The translations under genes were made by a program, and so were the position numbers. DNA of 45,280 nucleotides from Pelovirga terrestris (GTDB taxonomy: Bacteria > Desulfobacterota > Desulfuromonadia > Desulfuromonadales > Geopsychrobacteraceae): positions 1 through 45,280 of the forward strand of contig NZ_JACWUN010000019.1 of assembly GCF_014773365.1 (NCBI RefSeq), read 5' to 3'. How positions within the stretch are numbered: position 1 is the first letter of the stretch; each line of letters starts with the position of its first letter. Below the pieces are notes generated by a model. That model worked only from the letters and a program-made list of their open reading frames with translations, was not told the origin of the DNA and ran no database searches. Of this stretch, positions 33,986 through 43,380 are shown piece after piece.

Positions 33986-34633
33986 ATGCAACAACTATCA
34001 GAAAAAGCCGAAGAGGTTCTCGAGTCCCTGTGGATCCTGACGGTGGAAGGAGATCAGGTCGGCTGTCTGCTGACAGATCTTCAGCTTGAAGCTGATGCCG
34101 AACAGTTGAAGGATCTGCTCCAGCGTGCGTATGTTGAAATCCGTGATAACCGGATTTTGCTGCGTCCGGAGGGGGAAGCCGAAGCACGCATGGCGGTGCG
34201 TCGCCACCGCCTGGCCGAGCGCCTGACCATGGATATCCTTGGCATCGAAGGGGAGGAAGGTAACGAACAGGCCTGTATTTTTGAACATCTGCTGCGCCAG
34301 GGGGTCGACACCAAACTCTGCACCCTACTTAACCACCCCAGTACCTGCCCCCATGGCAACCCGATTCCGCCCGGTGATTGCTGCACCGAAGCACGGCGTT
34401 CGGGTTCGCCGGGGATTGTGCCACTGACCGAGTTGAAAGCCGGTGAATCGGGTGGGATCGCCTATCTGGCGGCCAGTGATGACAAAAAAATGCAGAAGCT
34501 GATGAGCATGGGGGTGTTGCCCGGCAGCGATATTCTGCTGATGCAGAAGTTTCCCAGCTACATTTTCAAGGTGGGCCATTCCCAGTTTGCCGTGGATGAA
34601 TCCCTGGCGCGCCAGATTCATATCCGGCGCTGA
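33986..34633 (+). CDS. DtxR-family metalloregulator with C-terminal FeoA domain
   Basis: A 215-residue regulator. An N-terminal winged helix (about 1-65) is followed by the DtxR dimerisation and metal domain: H-x-x-x-E in RHRLAERL, C97, E100 and H101 in ACIFEH, and CPHGNPIP. A FeoA/SH3-like domain ends the protein (about 143-215). The site formed in DtxR by H79, E83 and H98 has N93 instead of the last histidine. It has AAGAGG before the ATG and sits 5 bases after the Cys-rich gene. It probably represses the feo operon when iron is bound. No separate feoA is present, so its FeoA domain is the only one in the cluster. Confidence 0.9.
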   Translation: MQQLSEKAEEVLESLWILTVEGDQVGCLLTDLQLEADAEQLKDLLQRAYVEIRDNRILLRPEGEAEARMAVRRHRLAERLTMDILGIEGEEGNEQACIFEHLLRQGVDTKLCTLLNHPSTCPHGNPIPPGDCCTEARRSGSPGIVPLTELKAGESGGIAYLAASDDKKMQKLMSMGVLPGSDILLMQKFPSYIFKVGHSQFAVDESLARQIHIRR

Positions 34634-34754
34634 TCCGTCCCGGTTTTGTCTGGCAAATTAGGTCTTGACCTGATCGGCCAGATGGTTGATTGTCCTGCCC
34701 ACCGGTTAAATAGCCCGTTCTTTCAGGCAGATAATTTTTAAGGAGTAACTCATC

Positions 34755-35853
34755 ATGTTTCGCGAACCAAAAGAGATCGTCAAAGGACTGCAGGCAAAAT
34801 TTGAAGAACTCTGGAGGTATCTTTGACGTTCCAGTCAAACAGGAACGGGTCGCTGAACTGGAAGCGGAAATAGCCCGCCCCGATTTCTGGAATCAGGGAG
34901 AGCAGGCACAGGAGTTGCTGCGCGAACGCACCCGACTGCAGAAGGTTGTTGAAGACTGCCTTGCGGTTAAACAGCAGCTCGAAGACGCGACGGTACTGAT
35001 TGAGATGGGGGAAGAAGGGGAGGACCAGGCAACCCTCGAAGAGGTAAATGCCATGCTCCCTGCTCTGGAAAAGAAGATAGCTGCCATGGAATTCGCCCGT
35101 ATGCTGTCCGGTCCCCACGATGCCGGCGACGCGACCTTGAGCATTAATGCCGGTGCCGGTGGTACCGAGGCCCAGGACTGGGCCGATATGCTGCTGCGCA
35201 TGTACCTGCGTTATTGCGAGGACAAGGGATTCAAAACCGAATTCACCGAATACCAGCCCGGTGATGATGCCGGCCTGAAAAGTGCCACCATCAGCGTCAC
35301 GGGTGATTATGCTTACGGTTATTTGCGCTCCGAAAGCGGCATCCATCGGCTGGTGCGGATTTCCCCTTTTGATGCCAATTCCCGCCGCCACACCTCGTTC
35401 TGTTCGGTGTTTGTGTTTCCCGAGTTGGATGAGTCTATCGAGGTGGTGGTGGAAGACAAGGATATCAAGGTCGATACCTACCGTGCCAGTGGCGCCGGTG
35501 GGCAGCATATCAACAAGACCGATTCAGCCATCCGTATCACCCACATGCCTACCGGCATTGTTGTTGCCTGTCAGAATCAGCGTTCCCAGCATGCCAACCG
35601 GGCAACGGCCCTGCAACAGCTTAAAGCGCGGTTGTACGAAATGGAAGTCCGCAAAAAAGAACAAGAGGCCGCGGCCTTTTCCGAAGATAAAAAGGAGATC
35701 GGCTGGGGGAGCCAGATCCGTTCGTATGTGCTGCACCCTTATCGCATGGTCAAGGACCATCGCACCGGTTATGAAACCGGCAACACCGATGCTGTCCTCA
35801 ACGGTGACATAGAGGCTTTTATTGAAGCCTATTTATTGCGCGGATCGCCCTGA
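34755..35853 (+). CDS. prfB: Peptide chain release factor 2 (programmed +1 frameshift)
   Basis: Release factor RF2, which ends translation at UAA and UGA. The first 23 codons run from ATG 34755 to CTT 34821, followed by an in-frame TGA (34824-34826). A +1 shift at CTT-T continues with GAC at 34825 to the stop at 35853, giving 365 residues, the same as E. coli RF2. The shift autoregulates RF2. The body has the SPF codon-recognition motif (RISPFDANSRRH) and the catalytic GGQ at 248-250 (SGAGGQHINKT). AAGGAG precedes the start. A frame beginning near 34801 would miss the true N-terminus. Confidence 0.96.
34813..34827 (+). promoter_or_regulatory. RF2 programmed frameshift site
   Basis: GGAGG (34813-34817), TAT, then CTT-TGA-C. 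An internal Shine-Dalgarno-like sequence three bases before the CTT slippery codon and a UGA in poor context are the known stimulators of RF2 frameshifting. Only the leading bases differ from the E. coli site. Confidence 0.95.
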
Positions 35854-35871
35854 TGGGCTGTGCCGTTTTTT
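35841..35871 (+). terminator. Candidate intrinsic terminator of prfB
   Basis: CGG-atc-GCCC and GGGC-tgtg-CCG form a stem with an internal loop and a 4-base TGAT loop, followed by TTTTTT. It overlaps the prfB stop codon. The stem is weak. Confidence 0.4.
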
Positions 35872-35907
35872 CATTTTTTTTACCTCTCGATGTCTGATGG
35901 CTGGTAA

Positions 35908-37452
<1,545 letters not shown>

Positions 37453-37453
37453 G

Positions 37454-39013
37454 ATGTCAACTCTCCATAGCGAACGGATTCTGATCCTGGATTTTGGATC
37501 CCAGTACACCCAATTGATTGCCCGCCGGGTGCGCGAGTCGCGGGTTTATTGCGAGCTTCATCCCTATGATATGACCATGGCTGAGATTAGTGCTTTCAAA
37601 CCCAGCGGCATCATCCTGTCCGGCGGCCCCAAATCGGTGTATGACAGCGGTGCCCCCCCGGTCGAAGAGGCACTGTTTGAGCTTGGTGTGCCGATCCTCG
37701 GGATCTGCTACGGCATGCAGTTGCTGAGTCAGCATTTCGGCGGCAAAGTGGTTCCGGCAGGAAAAAGGGAATACGGTCATGCCGTGCTTGAGGCTATTGG
37801 TGAGCCGGGCGACCTTTTTGATGGATTTTTTACCGAAGGCACCAGTTCGGTGTGGATGAGCCACGGCGATCACGTTGAGGTTGTGCCGGTCGGCTTTGAG
37901 GTTGTCGCACGCACCACCAATGCGCCGGTGTGTGCCATTCAGAACCCCCAGCGCAACCTCTATGGTGTGCAGTTTCACCCCGAGGTGAATCATACTCCCC
38001 AGGGGGAATTGATGCTGAGCACCTTTGTCCGCAAAATCTGTCGCTGCAGCGGACAGTGGACGCCGGGGAAGATTGTTGATGACGCGGTCGCCCGTATTCG
38101 TGAACAGGTTGGCACGGAGCAGGTTATCCTCGGCTTGTCGGGCGGCGTCGATTCCTCAGTCGCGGCGGCGCTGATCCATCGCGCCATCGGTGATCAGCTT
38201 CACTGCGTCTTTGTCGACAACGGCCTGTTGCGTCTCGACGAAGGGGATCAGGTGATGGCCACCTTTGCCGGCAACCTCGGTGTCAAGGTCACGCGGGTCA
38301 ATGCCCAGCGGCGTTTTTATGATGGGCTCAAGGGAGAGGTTGACCCGGAGAAAAAACGCAAGATTATCGGTAACCTGTTTGTTGATATCTTCGAAGAGCA
38401 GGCCGGCGAGGTAGAAGATGCCCAGTGGCTCGCCCAGGGAACCATCTACCCGGATGTCATTGAGTCGGCCGGGGCCAAAACCGGCAAGGCCCATAACATC
38501 AAAAGTCATCACAATGTCGGTGGTCTGCCCGACTACATGAAACTGAAACTCCTCGAGCCCCTGCGTGAACTGTTCAAGGATGAAGTCCGTGCCATCGGCG
38601 AAGAGCTCGGCCTGCCGAAACAGATGGTCTGGCGTCATCCTTTCCCCGGTCCGGGCCTGGGGGTGCGGGTGCTGGGTGAGGTCAAAGAGGAATACTGCGA
38701 TATTCTGCGGCGCGCCGACGCTATCTATATCGATGAACTCTACGAGACCGGTCACTACCACAAGATCAGTCAGGCCTTTGCCGTGTTTTTGCCGGTCAAG
38801 TCCGTTGGTGTCATGGGTGATGGGCGCACCTACGAATACGTCATCGCCCTGCGTGCGGTCGAGACAAAAGATTTCATGACCGCCGGCTGGTACCCCATGC
38901 CCTACGCCGACCTGGCGCGCATCAGCAACCGGATCATCAACGAGGTGAAAGGGGTAAACCGGGTGGTCTATGATATTTCAAGTAAACCACCGGCAACCAT
39001 TGAGTGGGAGTGA
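37454..39013 (+). CDS. guaA: GMP synthase (glutamine-hydrolysing)
   Basis: A 519-residue GMP synthase, converting XMP to GMP with glutamine and ATP. The N-terminal class I glutamine amidotransferase domain has C85 in GICYGMQLL and the His-Glu pair in QFHPEVNHT. The ATP-pyrophosphatase domain has the P-loop [12 protein letters not shown], and the C-terminal dimerisation domain ends [17 protein letters not shown] as in the family. ATG 37454 begins right after the guaB stop; an in-frame ATG at 37442 overlapping guaB is an alternative. It is expected to be translated from the guaBA mRNA. Confidence 0.96.
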   Translation: MSTLHSERILILDFGSQYTQLIARRVRESRVYCELHPYDMTMAEISAFKPSGIILSGGPKSVYDSGAPPVEEALFELGVPILGICYGMQLLSQHFGGKVVPAGKREYGHAVLEAIGEPGDLFDGFFTEGTSSVWMSHGDHVEVVPVGFEVVARTTNAPVCAIQNPQRNLYGVQFHPEVNHTPQGELMLSTFVRKICRCSGQWTPGKIVDDAVARIREQVGTEQVILGLSGGVDSSVAAALIHRAIGDQLHCVFVDNGLLRLDEGDQVMATFAGNLGVKVTRVNAQRRFYDGLKGEVDPEKKRKIIGNLFVDIFEEQAGEVEDAQWLAQGTIYPDVIESAGAKTGKAHNIKSHHNVGGLPDYMKLKLLEPLRELFKDEVRAIGEELGLPKQMVWRHPFPGPGLGVRVLGEVKEEYCDILRRADAIYIDELYETGHYHKISQAFAVFLPVKSVGVMGDGRTYEYVIALRAVETKDFMTAGWYPMPYADLARISNRIINEVKGVNRVVYDISSKPPATIEWE

Positions 39014-39118
39014 AAATCCGAAGCTAAAGTACTGAAAAATAAAGCTTTTAAAGTTACACAAAAGTTTCACACAGATTTCTAAGGTTATTGGAATTGTCAG
39101 TTTCTTTGTCTGATGAGG

Positions 39119-39431
39119 TTACCCGTCGGTGCTGTCTGACCAACAATAGGTGAGCATATCCATCTGCCTGTGCAGGACACCGATAATATCAATGGCGCCC
39201 CCCCCTTATCTGATAAAAAATAACGTGCTCCCCCTGGGGGAAACTGTAATAACCAGCCATTATATCCGGACGATGTTTGCCCAGGCGCGGATGCTTTGCC
39301 AGCCACTCAAAACGTTTTTCAAGAGCTTTCAGGTAAATATTACGCTGGTTCATGCCCCATTGACCCTCAGTATAGCGACCGATCTGTTGCAAATCAGCCT
39401 GGGCGTTTGGGGTAATTCTGAATCCGGACAT
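39119..39431 (-). pseudogene. ParE/RelE-type toxin, frameshifted at a G8 tract
   Basis: The frame from ATG 39431 reads 80 residues of a ParE/RelE-superfamily toxin (RITPNAQADLQQIGRYT, then HPRLGKHRPDI and GEHVIFYQI) and stops at 39189. The family's C-terminal segment (IDIIGVLHRQMDM) is present in the next frame and runs to a TAA at 39119. The shift lies in eight consecutive G residues (C8 at 39198-39205 on the plus strand); seven would restore a normal 103-residue toxin. This could be an inactivating mutation, a phase-variable tract or a sequencing error. The start overlaps the antitoxin stop (TGATG). Confidence 0.82.
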
Positions 39432-39679
39432 CAGGCCTCGCTATCCAGATCGTTAATCAGGGCATCCATGGTGAAATTTTCAACAAATTCGCCGCATTCT
39501 GCTTGTTGAGCGCCCCTGGCCAAATGACTCCGTAGGGCGTTAAGCTTAATTTTACGCTCCTCCATAGTACGCAGGGCATCCCGAACAACTTCGCTTGCGG
39601 AGCCGTAGCGTCCGCTGGCGACCTCATTCTTGATATAAGCTTCCCAATGATCTCCCAGACTTAGACTTGTCGTTGCCAT
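39431..39679 (-). CDS. ParD-type antitoxin
   Basis: An 82-residue antitoxin of the ParD/CC2985 type: an N-terminal ribbon-helix-helix (TTSLSLGDHWEAYI, SGRYGSASEVVRDALR) followed by a charged toxin-binding tail. GGAG lies 6-7 bases before the ATG at 39679; an in-frame TTG at 39691 lies too early. A perfect 12-bp inverted repeat starts 13 bases upstream and is the probable autoregulatory operator. The partner toxin gene overlaps its stop but is frameshifted. The antitoxin itself looks intact. Confidence 0.9.
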   Translation of the reverse strand: MATTSLSLGDHWEAYIKNEVASGRYGSASEVVRDALRTMEERKIKLNALRSHLARGAQQAECGEFVENFTMDALINDLDSEA

Positions 39680-39691
39680 AGTAATCTCCAA

Positions 39692-39718
39692 ATATTCATA
39701 TTTGTTAAATATGAATAT
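39692..39718. promoter_or_regulatory. Palindromic operator of the ParDE module
   Basis: ATATTCATATTT and its exact complement (39707-39718) flank a GTT spacer. A 12-bp perfect AT-rich dyad this close to a ribbon-helix-helix antitoxin gene is the usual binding site for the antitoxin dimer or complex and probably includes the promoter. Confidence 0.7.
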
Positions 39719-39795
39719 AGATCGAGACAGTCAGGAAGGCAACTCGTATTTGGTGTTTGAAAAATAATGCCAAGAAAATGCAGGATTTGATCAGT

Positions 39796-40686
39796 TCAAA
39801 AAAGGGTCTCTTCATAATCTGGAACTTCATTGAACCAGCGTGGATGCTGACGGGCCTGCTGCAAGGCGGCCACGGCCTGAGCGATGATGGCCTCGCGGTC
39901 ACGGGGATAGCGCCCGGCCAGCGCCAGACTGTTGGAGACGTGGTTGGAGCGCAGGATCGTCCCCTGGGGATGCAGTTGGCGGACAACGGCCAGCGCCTCT
40001 TCAAGGACTTCGCCGTGACTTAAGGGTTCGATTTTCGTGAAATAGGCATCGTTGTGACGGCGGAACATGGTCAGCAAGGAAAAATATTCCGGCGATAAAC
40101 CATTGATCCAGGCCGCCGTTGCCTGCGCATGATCGCTGCTGCGCTTGCGTCCGGCAAGGCCAAGGATCGCTGTGATCGACAGTTTTTGTCCGGCGGCCTG
40201 GGCATTTTGACACAAAACCCGCATCTGCTCCGGTGAAAACCCCTTGTTCGCCAGCAGCAGGGTGTCAGGATCGCCGCTTTCCAGTCCAAAATAAAGAATC
40301 CGTAACTTTTTCCGGCGCAGTTCCGTCATTTCGGCAACACTTTTAGTGGTCAGGCTGTTGGGTGAAGCATAGGCACTGACGCGCGCCAGGTTGGGGAAGG
40401 TCTGGGCCAGGCGATCAAGAACCTCCAGCAGCCTGTCCTGGGGGTAGACCAGGCCGTCACCGTCACCCAGGAACACTCGTTGGATCTGCGGGCGATAGAC
40501 TGCGGGAATGCTCTCGATTTCAGCGACAACCTCATTCAGGGGACGGCAGGAAAAACGCTTCATCTTGTACATACCGCAAAAACCACAGGTGTTCTGGGAA
40601 CAGCCGATGGTCACCTGAAAGATCAGGGAACGCGCTTCCGATGGTGGGCGAAACAAAGGTTCGTTGTAGGAAAAGGGAAAACTCAT
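39796..40686 (-). CDS. Radical SAM protein
   Basis: A 296-residue radical SAM enzyme. The cluster ligands are C29, C34 and C37 in GCSQNTCGFCGMYK, a C-x4-C-x2-C variant seen in a family of uncharacterised radical SAM proteins rather than the common C-x3-C-x2-C. The GDGD (VFLGDGDGLV), YFGLESG and AILGLAG segments fit the SAM-binding half barrel. No B12-binding, SPASM or TRAM domain is visible. The reaction is unknown. AAAGG lies before the ATG. It is the next gene on the same strand after the riboswitch-like leader and 58-aa gene, but a 294-bp gap separates them. Confidence 0.9.
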   Translation of the reverse strand: MSFPFSYNEPLFRPPSEARSLIFQVTIGCSQNTCGFCGMYKMKRFSCRPLNEVVAEIESIPAVYRPQIQRVFLGDGDGLVYPQDRLLEVLDRLAQTFPNLARVSAYASPNSLTTKSVAEMTELRRKKLRILYFGLESGDPDTLLLANKGFSPEQMRVLCQNAQAAGQKLSITAILGLAGRKRSSDHAQATAAWINGLSPEYFSLLTMFRRHNDAYFTKIEPLSHGEVLEEALAVVRQLHPQGTILRSNHVSNSLALAGRYPRDREAIIAQAVAALQQARQHPRWFNEVPDYEETLF

Positions 40687-40980
40687 CGCTATTGCCTTTT
40701 TGAATAGTTATCGCAAAAAAAATCAACGCGGCGCGGGGTAGGTCATCCCGTGGAACTTTTCGCAGGCATCAGCCACCTCTTTGATCCAAATTTATTACGC
40801 CCCTTGGCCCGGCACCCTGTAACCCATAATCTATCGCATCTTGCTTGTCTTTTGATGGGTCAACTGCGTTATGATCAATGCTGATTATCTGTGGCTAGGT
40901 AGCGTCGGTCGTGCCTTATTGACCCGCCAAAATCCTCCGAAATTTTTGTGAAATTCTATGCGTTACAGGGTAATGGTATT
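40687..40980. other. Intergenic region with a possible coding remnant
   Basis: No full gene is seen between the radical SAM start and the 58-aa gene. On the minus strand 40788-40723 reads WIKEVADACEKFHGMTYPAPR and a stop, protein-like in character but preceded by two in-frame TAA codons, so it could be a decayed gene end. A T8 run follows (minus, about 40722-40714) without a strong stem. The promoter of the radical SAM gene should be here; none is convincing. Confidence 0.4.
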
Positions 40981-41157
40981 TCATGGTTTGCCGGCAGCAA
41001 TCGCAACCTTGTTAAAATGCTCGGGATCCCAATAGAGAAAAACGTGGCCACAGTAGCGGCCTAAAGGTCGGGCGGGGGGTGCTGTCTGGTGCTGAACAAC
41101 CGAGTTCGCTGGTGCTGATGGGTGTTGCCGGGTTTGTTTGATCTGCTGTTGTGGCAT
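40981..41157 (-). CDS. 58-aa protein of unknown function behind a riboswitch-like leader
   Basis: A 58-codon gene starting MPQQQIKQTRQHPS. The first half is polar, Gln/Pro-rich and probably disordered; the second half is compact and aromatic (GRYCGHVFLYWDPEHFNKVA), with one cysteine and two histidines. No signal peptide or membrane helix is seen and no family is recognised. The ribosome binding site AGGAGG, six bases before the ATG, is near-perfect. The leader holds a consensus promoter, two similar aptamer-like folds and an intrinsic terminator, strong support for a real regulated gene. Another frame overlapping it from 41194 lacks such a site and is rejected. Confidence 0.72.
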   Translation of the reverse strand: MPQQQIKQTRQHPSAPANSVVQHQTAPPARPLGRYCGHVFLYWDPEHFNKVAIAAGKP

Positions 41158-41163
41158 GGCCGT

Positions 41164-41209
41164 CCTCCTTGCCCCGCAAGAGTTCAGGCGTCATGGGCTG
41201 CCTGCGGGG
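41164..41209 (-). promoter_or_regulatory. Hairpin abutting the ribosome binding site of the 58-aa gene
   Basis: CCCCGCA and TGCGGGG (41203-41209 with 41172-41178) form a 7-bp stem directly before AAGGAGG (41164-41170). CCTCT just upstream, between aptamer 2 and this stem, could instead pair with the ribosome binding site. This gives two exclusive folds, as expected for translational control. Confidence 0.45.
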
Positions 41210-41220
41210 AGAGGGTCGGC

Positions 41221-41278
41221 AGTTGACGCTTTAGCAGAATTTGTGAGTCGCCCTGCAAGTTGTCGTTAACTCGGCGAC
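41221..41278 (-). ncRNA. Candidate SAM-II-like aptamer 2
   Basis: On the minus strand GTCGCC (41278-41273) pairs with GGCGAC (41252-41247) around a 20-base loop with GAGTTAAC and ACTTGCAG; then TCACAAATTCT and GCTAAAGCG follow. The layout (helix, loop with GCAG that can pair with CTGC beyond the helix, GCTAAA) matches aptamer 1 and recalls the SAM-II H-type pseudoknot. It is followed by the hairpin and ribosome binding site of the 58-aa gene. Confidence 0.5.
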
Positions 41279-41305
41279 GTGAAACTTCATCATATGTCGG
41301 GCAAC

Positions 41306-41343
41306 AAAAAACCCGTTAGGCTCTTGCACAGCCAAAACGGGTT
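41306..41343 (-). terminator. Intrinsic terminator inside the leader
   Basis: On the minus strand AACCCGTT pairs with AACGGGTT and the inner GGCT with AGCC, followed by TTTTTT (41311-41306). It starts exactly at the end of aptamer 1, so folding of the aptamer could control it. It lies about 150 bases before the gene it would switch off. Confidence 0.8.
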
Positions 41344-41400
41344 ACCCTCGCTTTAGCCGCATTTATTAAGCGCCCGCAAGCTGATAGTCAAATCGGCGCA
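41344..41400 (-). ncRNA. Candidate SAM-II-like aptamer 1
   Basis: On the minus strand GCGCC (41399-41395) pairs with GGCGC (41374-41370) around a 20-base loop containing GATTTGAC and GCTTGCG, followed by TTAATAAATGCGGCTAAAG. The features GATTTG, GCTTGC, AATAAATG and GCTAAA in this order are those recalled for SAM-II riboswitches, where the loop pairs with bases just before CTAAA; here GCTTGCG can pair with TGCGGC with one bulge. The predicted transcription start coincides with the first helix, and a terminator follows. Confidence 0.55.
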
Positions 41401-41405
41401 ACTTC

Positions 41406-41433
41406 ATAGTAGCGATATTTTGTGGATTGTCAA
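41406..41433 (-). promoter_or_regulatory. Sigma-70 promoter of the riboswitch-like leader
   Basis: TTGACA (41433-41428) and TACTAT (41411-41406) with a 16-base spacer. The expected start, near 41399, falls on the first base pair of aptamer 1. It lies 43 bases past the stop of the GGDEF gene. Confidence 0.8.
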
Positions 41434-41475
41434 AGGGAATTTTGATCAGCCAACAAATAAGATATCCCCCCGAAA

Positions 41476-43083
41476 CTACGAACCCCGGATAGCATCGCTC
41501 CAGACAACGGTGCGATTACGCCCTGATTCCTTGGCCCGGTACAAGGCTTGATCGGCGTAGTTAATGAGTTTTTCGGTGTCGCCCGTGTCGCCGGGAAAAG
41601 CCGCAACGCCGATTGAGATGGTGACCGGCCATAGAACGCCCTGATGGCGTAGCTGTTTCTTCTCAACCCGGTCCCGCAACCGTTCAGCAACCTCGGCAGC
41701 CCCTTTGCTGTCGGTATCTTCCAGCAAAACCGCAAACTCCTCACCACCAATCCGGGCCGCCAGATCACCACTGCGGACAACGGCTTTCATTTCGGCCGCA
41801 ACCTGCCGAATCACCTGATCACCAAAAGGGTGGCCACAGGTGTCGTTGATTTTTTTAAACAGATCAATATCGCAGATGATCAGGGAAAAAGCACTTTCGC
41901 GTCGCAGGGCACGTTGATGCATTACTTCCAGGGCCCGTTCGAAGGCTCTCCGATTTGCAATCCCGGTTAAGCCGTCAGTCACCGTCAGTTGATTGATCTG
42001 CTCGTGGGAGCCGGCCAGTTCGACCTTGATGGCCACCTGAGCTGAAATCATTTCAATCAGGTCCCGGCAACGACGAGAAAAAAGCCCGTTTTTACGCCCG
42101 GCGATAAGCAGAATACCGCTGACGGGCAATCTATCCTGAACCAGGGGAATTGCCAGGATCGATGAAAAGTTGTCGAACAGAGGCAATCCATTGATCACCG
42201 GAGTCCGTTGTTTATTTTCTCCACCATCCGGCAGAATGCAGCGGTATTTGACCGCCTGCCCGATCAATGAGTCGTCCAGGGGGTAGCGTTGAGGATCCGT
42301 GGAAAAAGATCCGTCCCCGTCAAGATGTTGCAGCTCAACCATGTCCCCGCATATTTTTCCAAAACCAATCAAGTCGGCCGCAACAATCATGCGCAGTGCC
42401 GCAGCGGCAGCACGGTAAACCGAATCAAGTGTCAGGGAGGAGTTGAGAACTTTCAAACCGTTGAAGGACTGCTGTAAGACTTTTCGCTCAAAATCGGCAA
42501 GCAGCAACTCCCCGTGCAGATTCAGGCTGGTGGCAATCTGCTCTCCCGTTCGTTTTATCATGGCAATCTCGACCTTGGACCAGGGTTCCCTGCTGGGCCG
42601 ATCAACACAAAGAAGGGGCGCAGAGCTTGCATTCTTTTCCAGGGTGGGATCAGAGCCGATGCGACAGGCGTAAAAACTCCCCGGATGAGGGGCGTCAGGA
42701 TAGTAAGGCAAAGCCGGAGCCGATGCCGGATAAGGGGCCAGGGCAAACTCAGTACGCTCCTTCAGAACTCCCAGCAGGCCACTGCCGGCAGCAAAAGCGT
42801 TAACCTGAATCTGGTGGGTCCTATCGTTACTGGCAAAAACACGGAGTTGATACCCCGGTGTCGGCCACAGCAACACAACCGAGGCTGACTGCAGGAAAGT
42901 TCCCAGCATGTCCAACTGATTCAGAACATCCTGATGGAATTGACGGATCAAGAGAAAGTGCTCGGGGCTGATCAGTAGATCGCACTGATGTTCAGCAGCG
43001 AACGGCAGGGTCAGGATGTCCGCGTCAACCTCAGTTGTCGATGCCTTGGGCTTACGCCAGATTTTCTCGTTAAGCCAGCGCAC
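41476..43083 (-). CDS. GAF-GGDEF diguanylate cyclase
   Basis: A 535-residue protein. Two regions (about 40-190 and 205-360) look like GAF sensory domains; the C-terminal 165 residues are a GGDEF domain with an active GGEEF motif and an RxxD product-inhibition site (RSGD) five residues before it, so it should make c-di-GMP and be feedback-inhibited. No membrane segment is seen, suggesting a cytoplasmic sensor. The start is a GTG at 43083 with a weak TGGA ribosome binding site; no in-frame ATG lies upstream before a stop. It is a single gene, upstream of the riboswitch-like leader. Confidence 0.88.
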   Translation of the reverse strand: MRWLNEKIWRKPKASTTEVDADILTLPFAAEHQCDLLISPEHFLLIRQFHQDVLNQLDMLGTFLQSASVVLLWPTPGYQLRVFASNDRTHQIQVNAFAAGSGLLGVLKERTEFALAPYPASAPALPYYPDAPHPGSFYACRIGSDPTLEKNASSAPLLCVDRPSREPWSKVEIAMIKRTGEQIATSLNLHGELLLADFERKVLQQSFNGLKVLNSSLTLDSVYRAAAAALRMIVAADLIGFGKICGDMVELQHLDGDGSFSTDPQRYPLDDSLIGQAVKYRCILPDGGENKQRTPVINGLPLFDNFSSILAIPLVQDRLPVSGILLIAGRKNGLFSRRCRDLIEMISAQVAIKVELAGSHEQINQLTVTDGLTGIANRRAFERALEVMHQRALRRESAFSLIICDIDLFKKINDTCGHPFGDQVIRQVAAEMKAVVRSGDLAARIGGEEFAVLLEDTDSKGAAEVAERLRDRVEKKQLRHQGVLWPVTISIGVAAFPGDTGDTEKLINYADQALYRAKESGRNRTVVWSDAIRGS

Positions 43084-43380
43084 ATTGAATCCAAAATAAA
43101 GGAGGCTCTGACCGTGTGGACAAAGCTGTTGTTTTTATGCTGCTGATGACCAAAAGAGTTTACGCTGCGAGCGACATTTATTCGCCCATGTTGCTGCCCA
43201 AAAAATCTAACACAATCAGGCAGGTATGTCTCGTTCCAACGAAACGGTAGGCCTGCAGGAATAGGGCTTGTCTGAGATGGCAAGCAGGAAAACCGGCATG
43301 GACGTGGGGTCACGGCCATGAAAACGACTGCACATTGAGATGGTGTGAAGCAGGACGAATCATGACTGAACAAACTGCAG
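43084..43380. other. Intergenic region without a recognised feature
   Basis: This 297-bp stretch lies between the GGDEF start and the selenoprotein stop. An open frame here is out of phase with the GGDEF gene and has no protein character. No clear terminator, repeat or promoter was found. Confidence 0.5.

Noticed and set aside
34755-34830. prfB as a frameshifted pseudogene
   Set aside because: The shift is at the known CTT-TGA-C recoding site with an internal Shine-Dalgarno, and length and motifs are normal.
41012-41194. A 60-codon minus-strand frame overlapping the 58-aa gene
   Set aside because: It has no ribosome binding site, starts inside the hairpin before the better gene, and the AGGAGG clearly serves the ATG at 41157.
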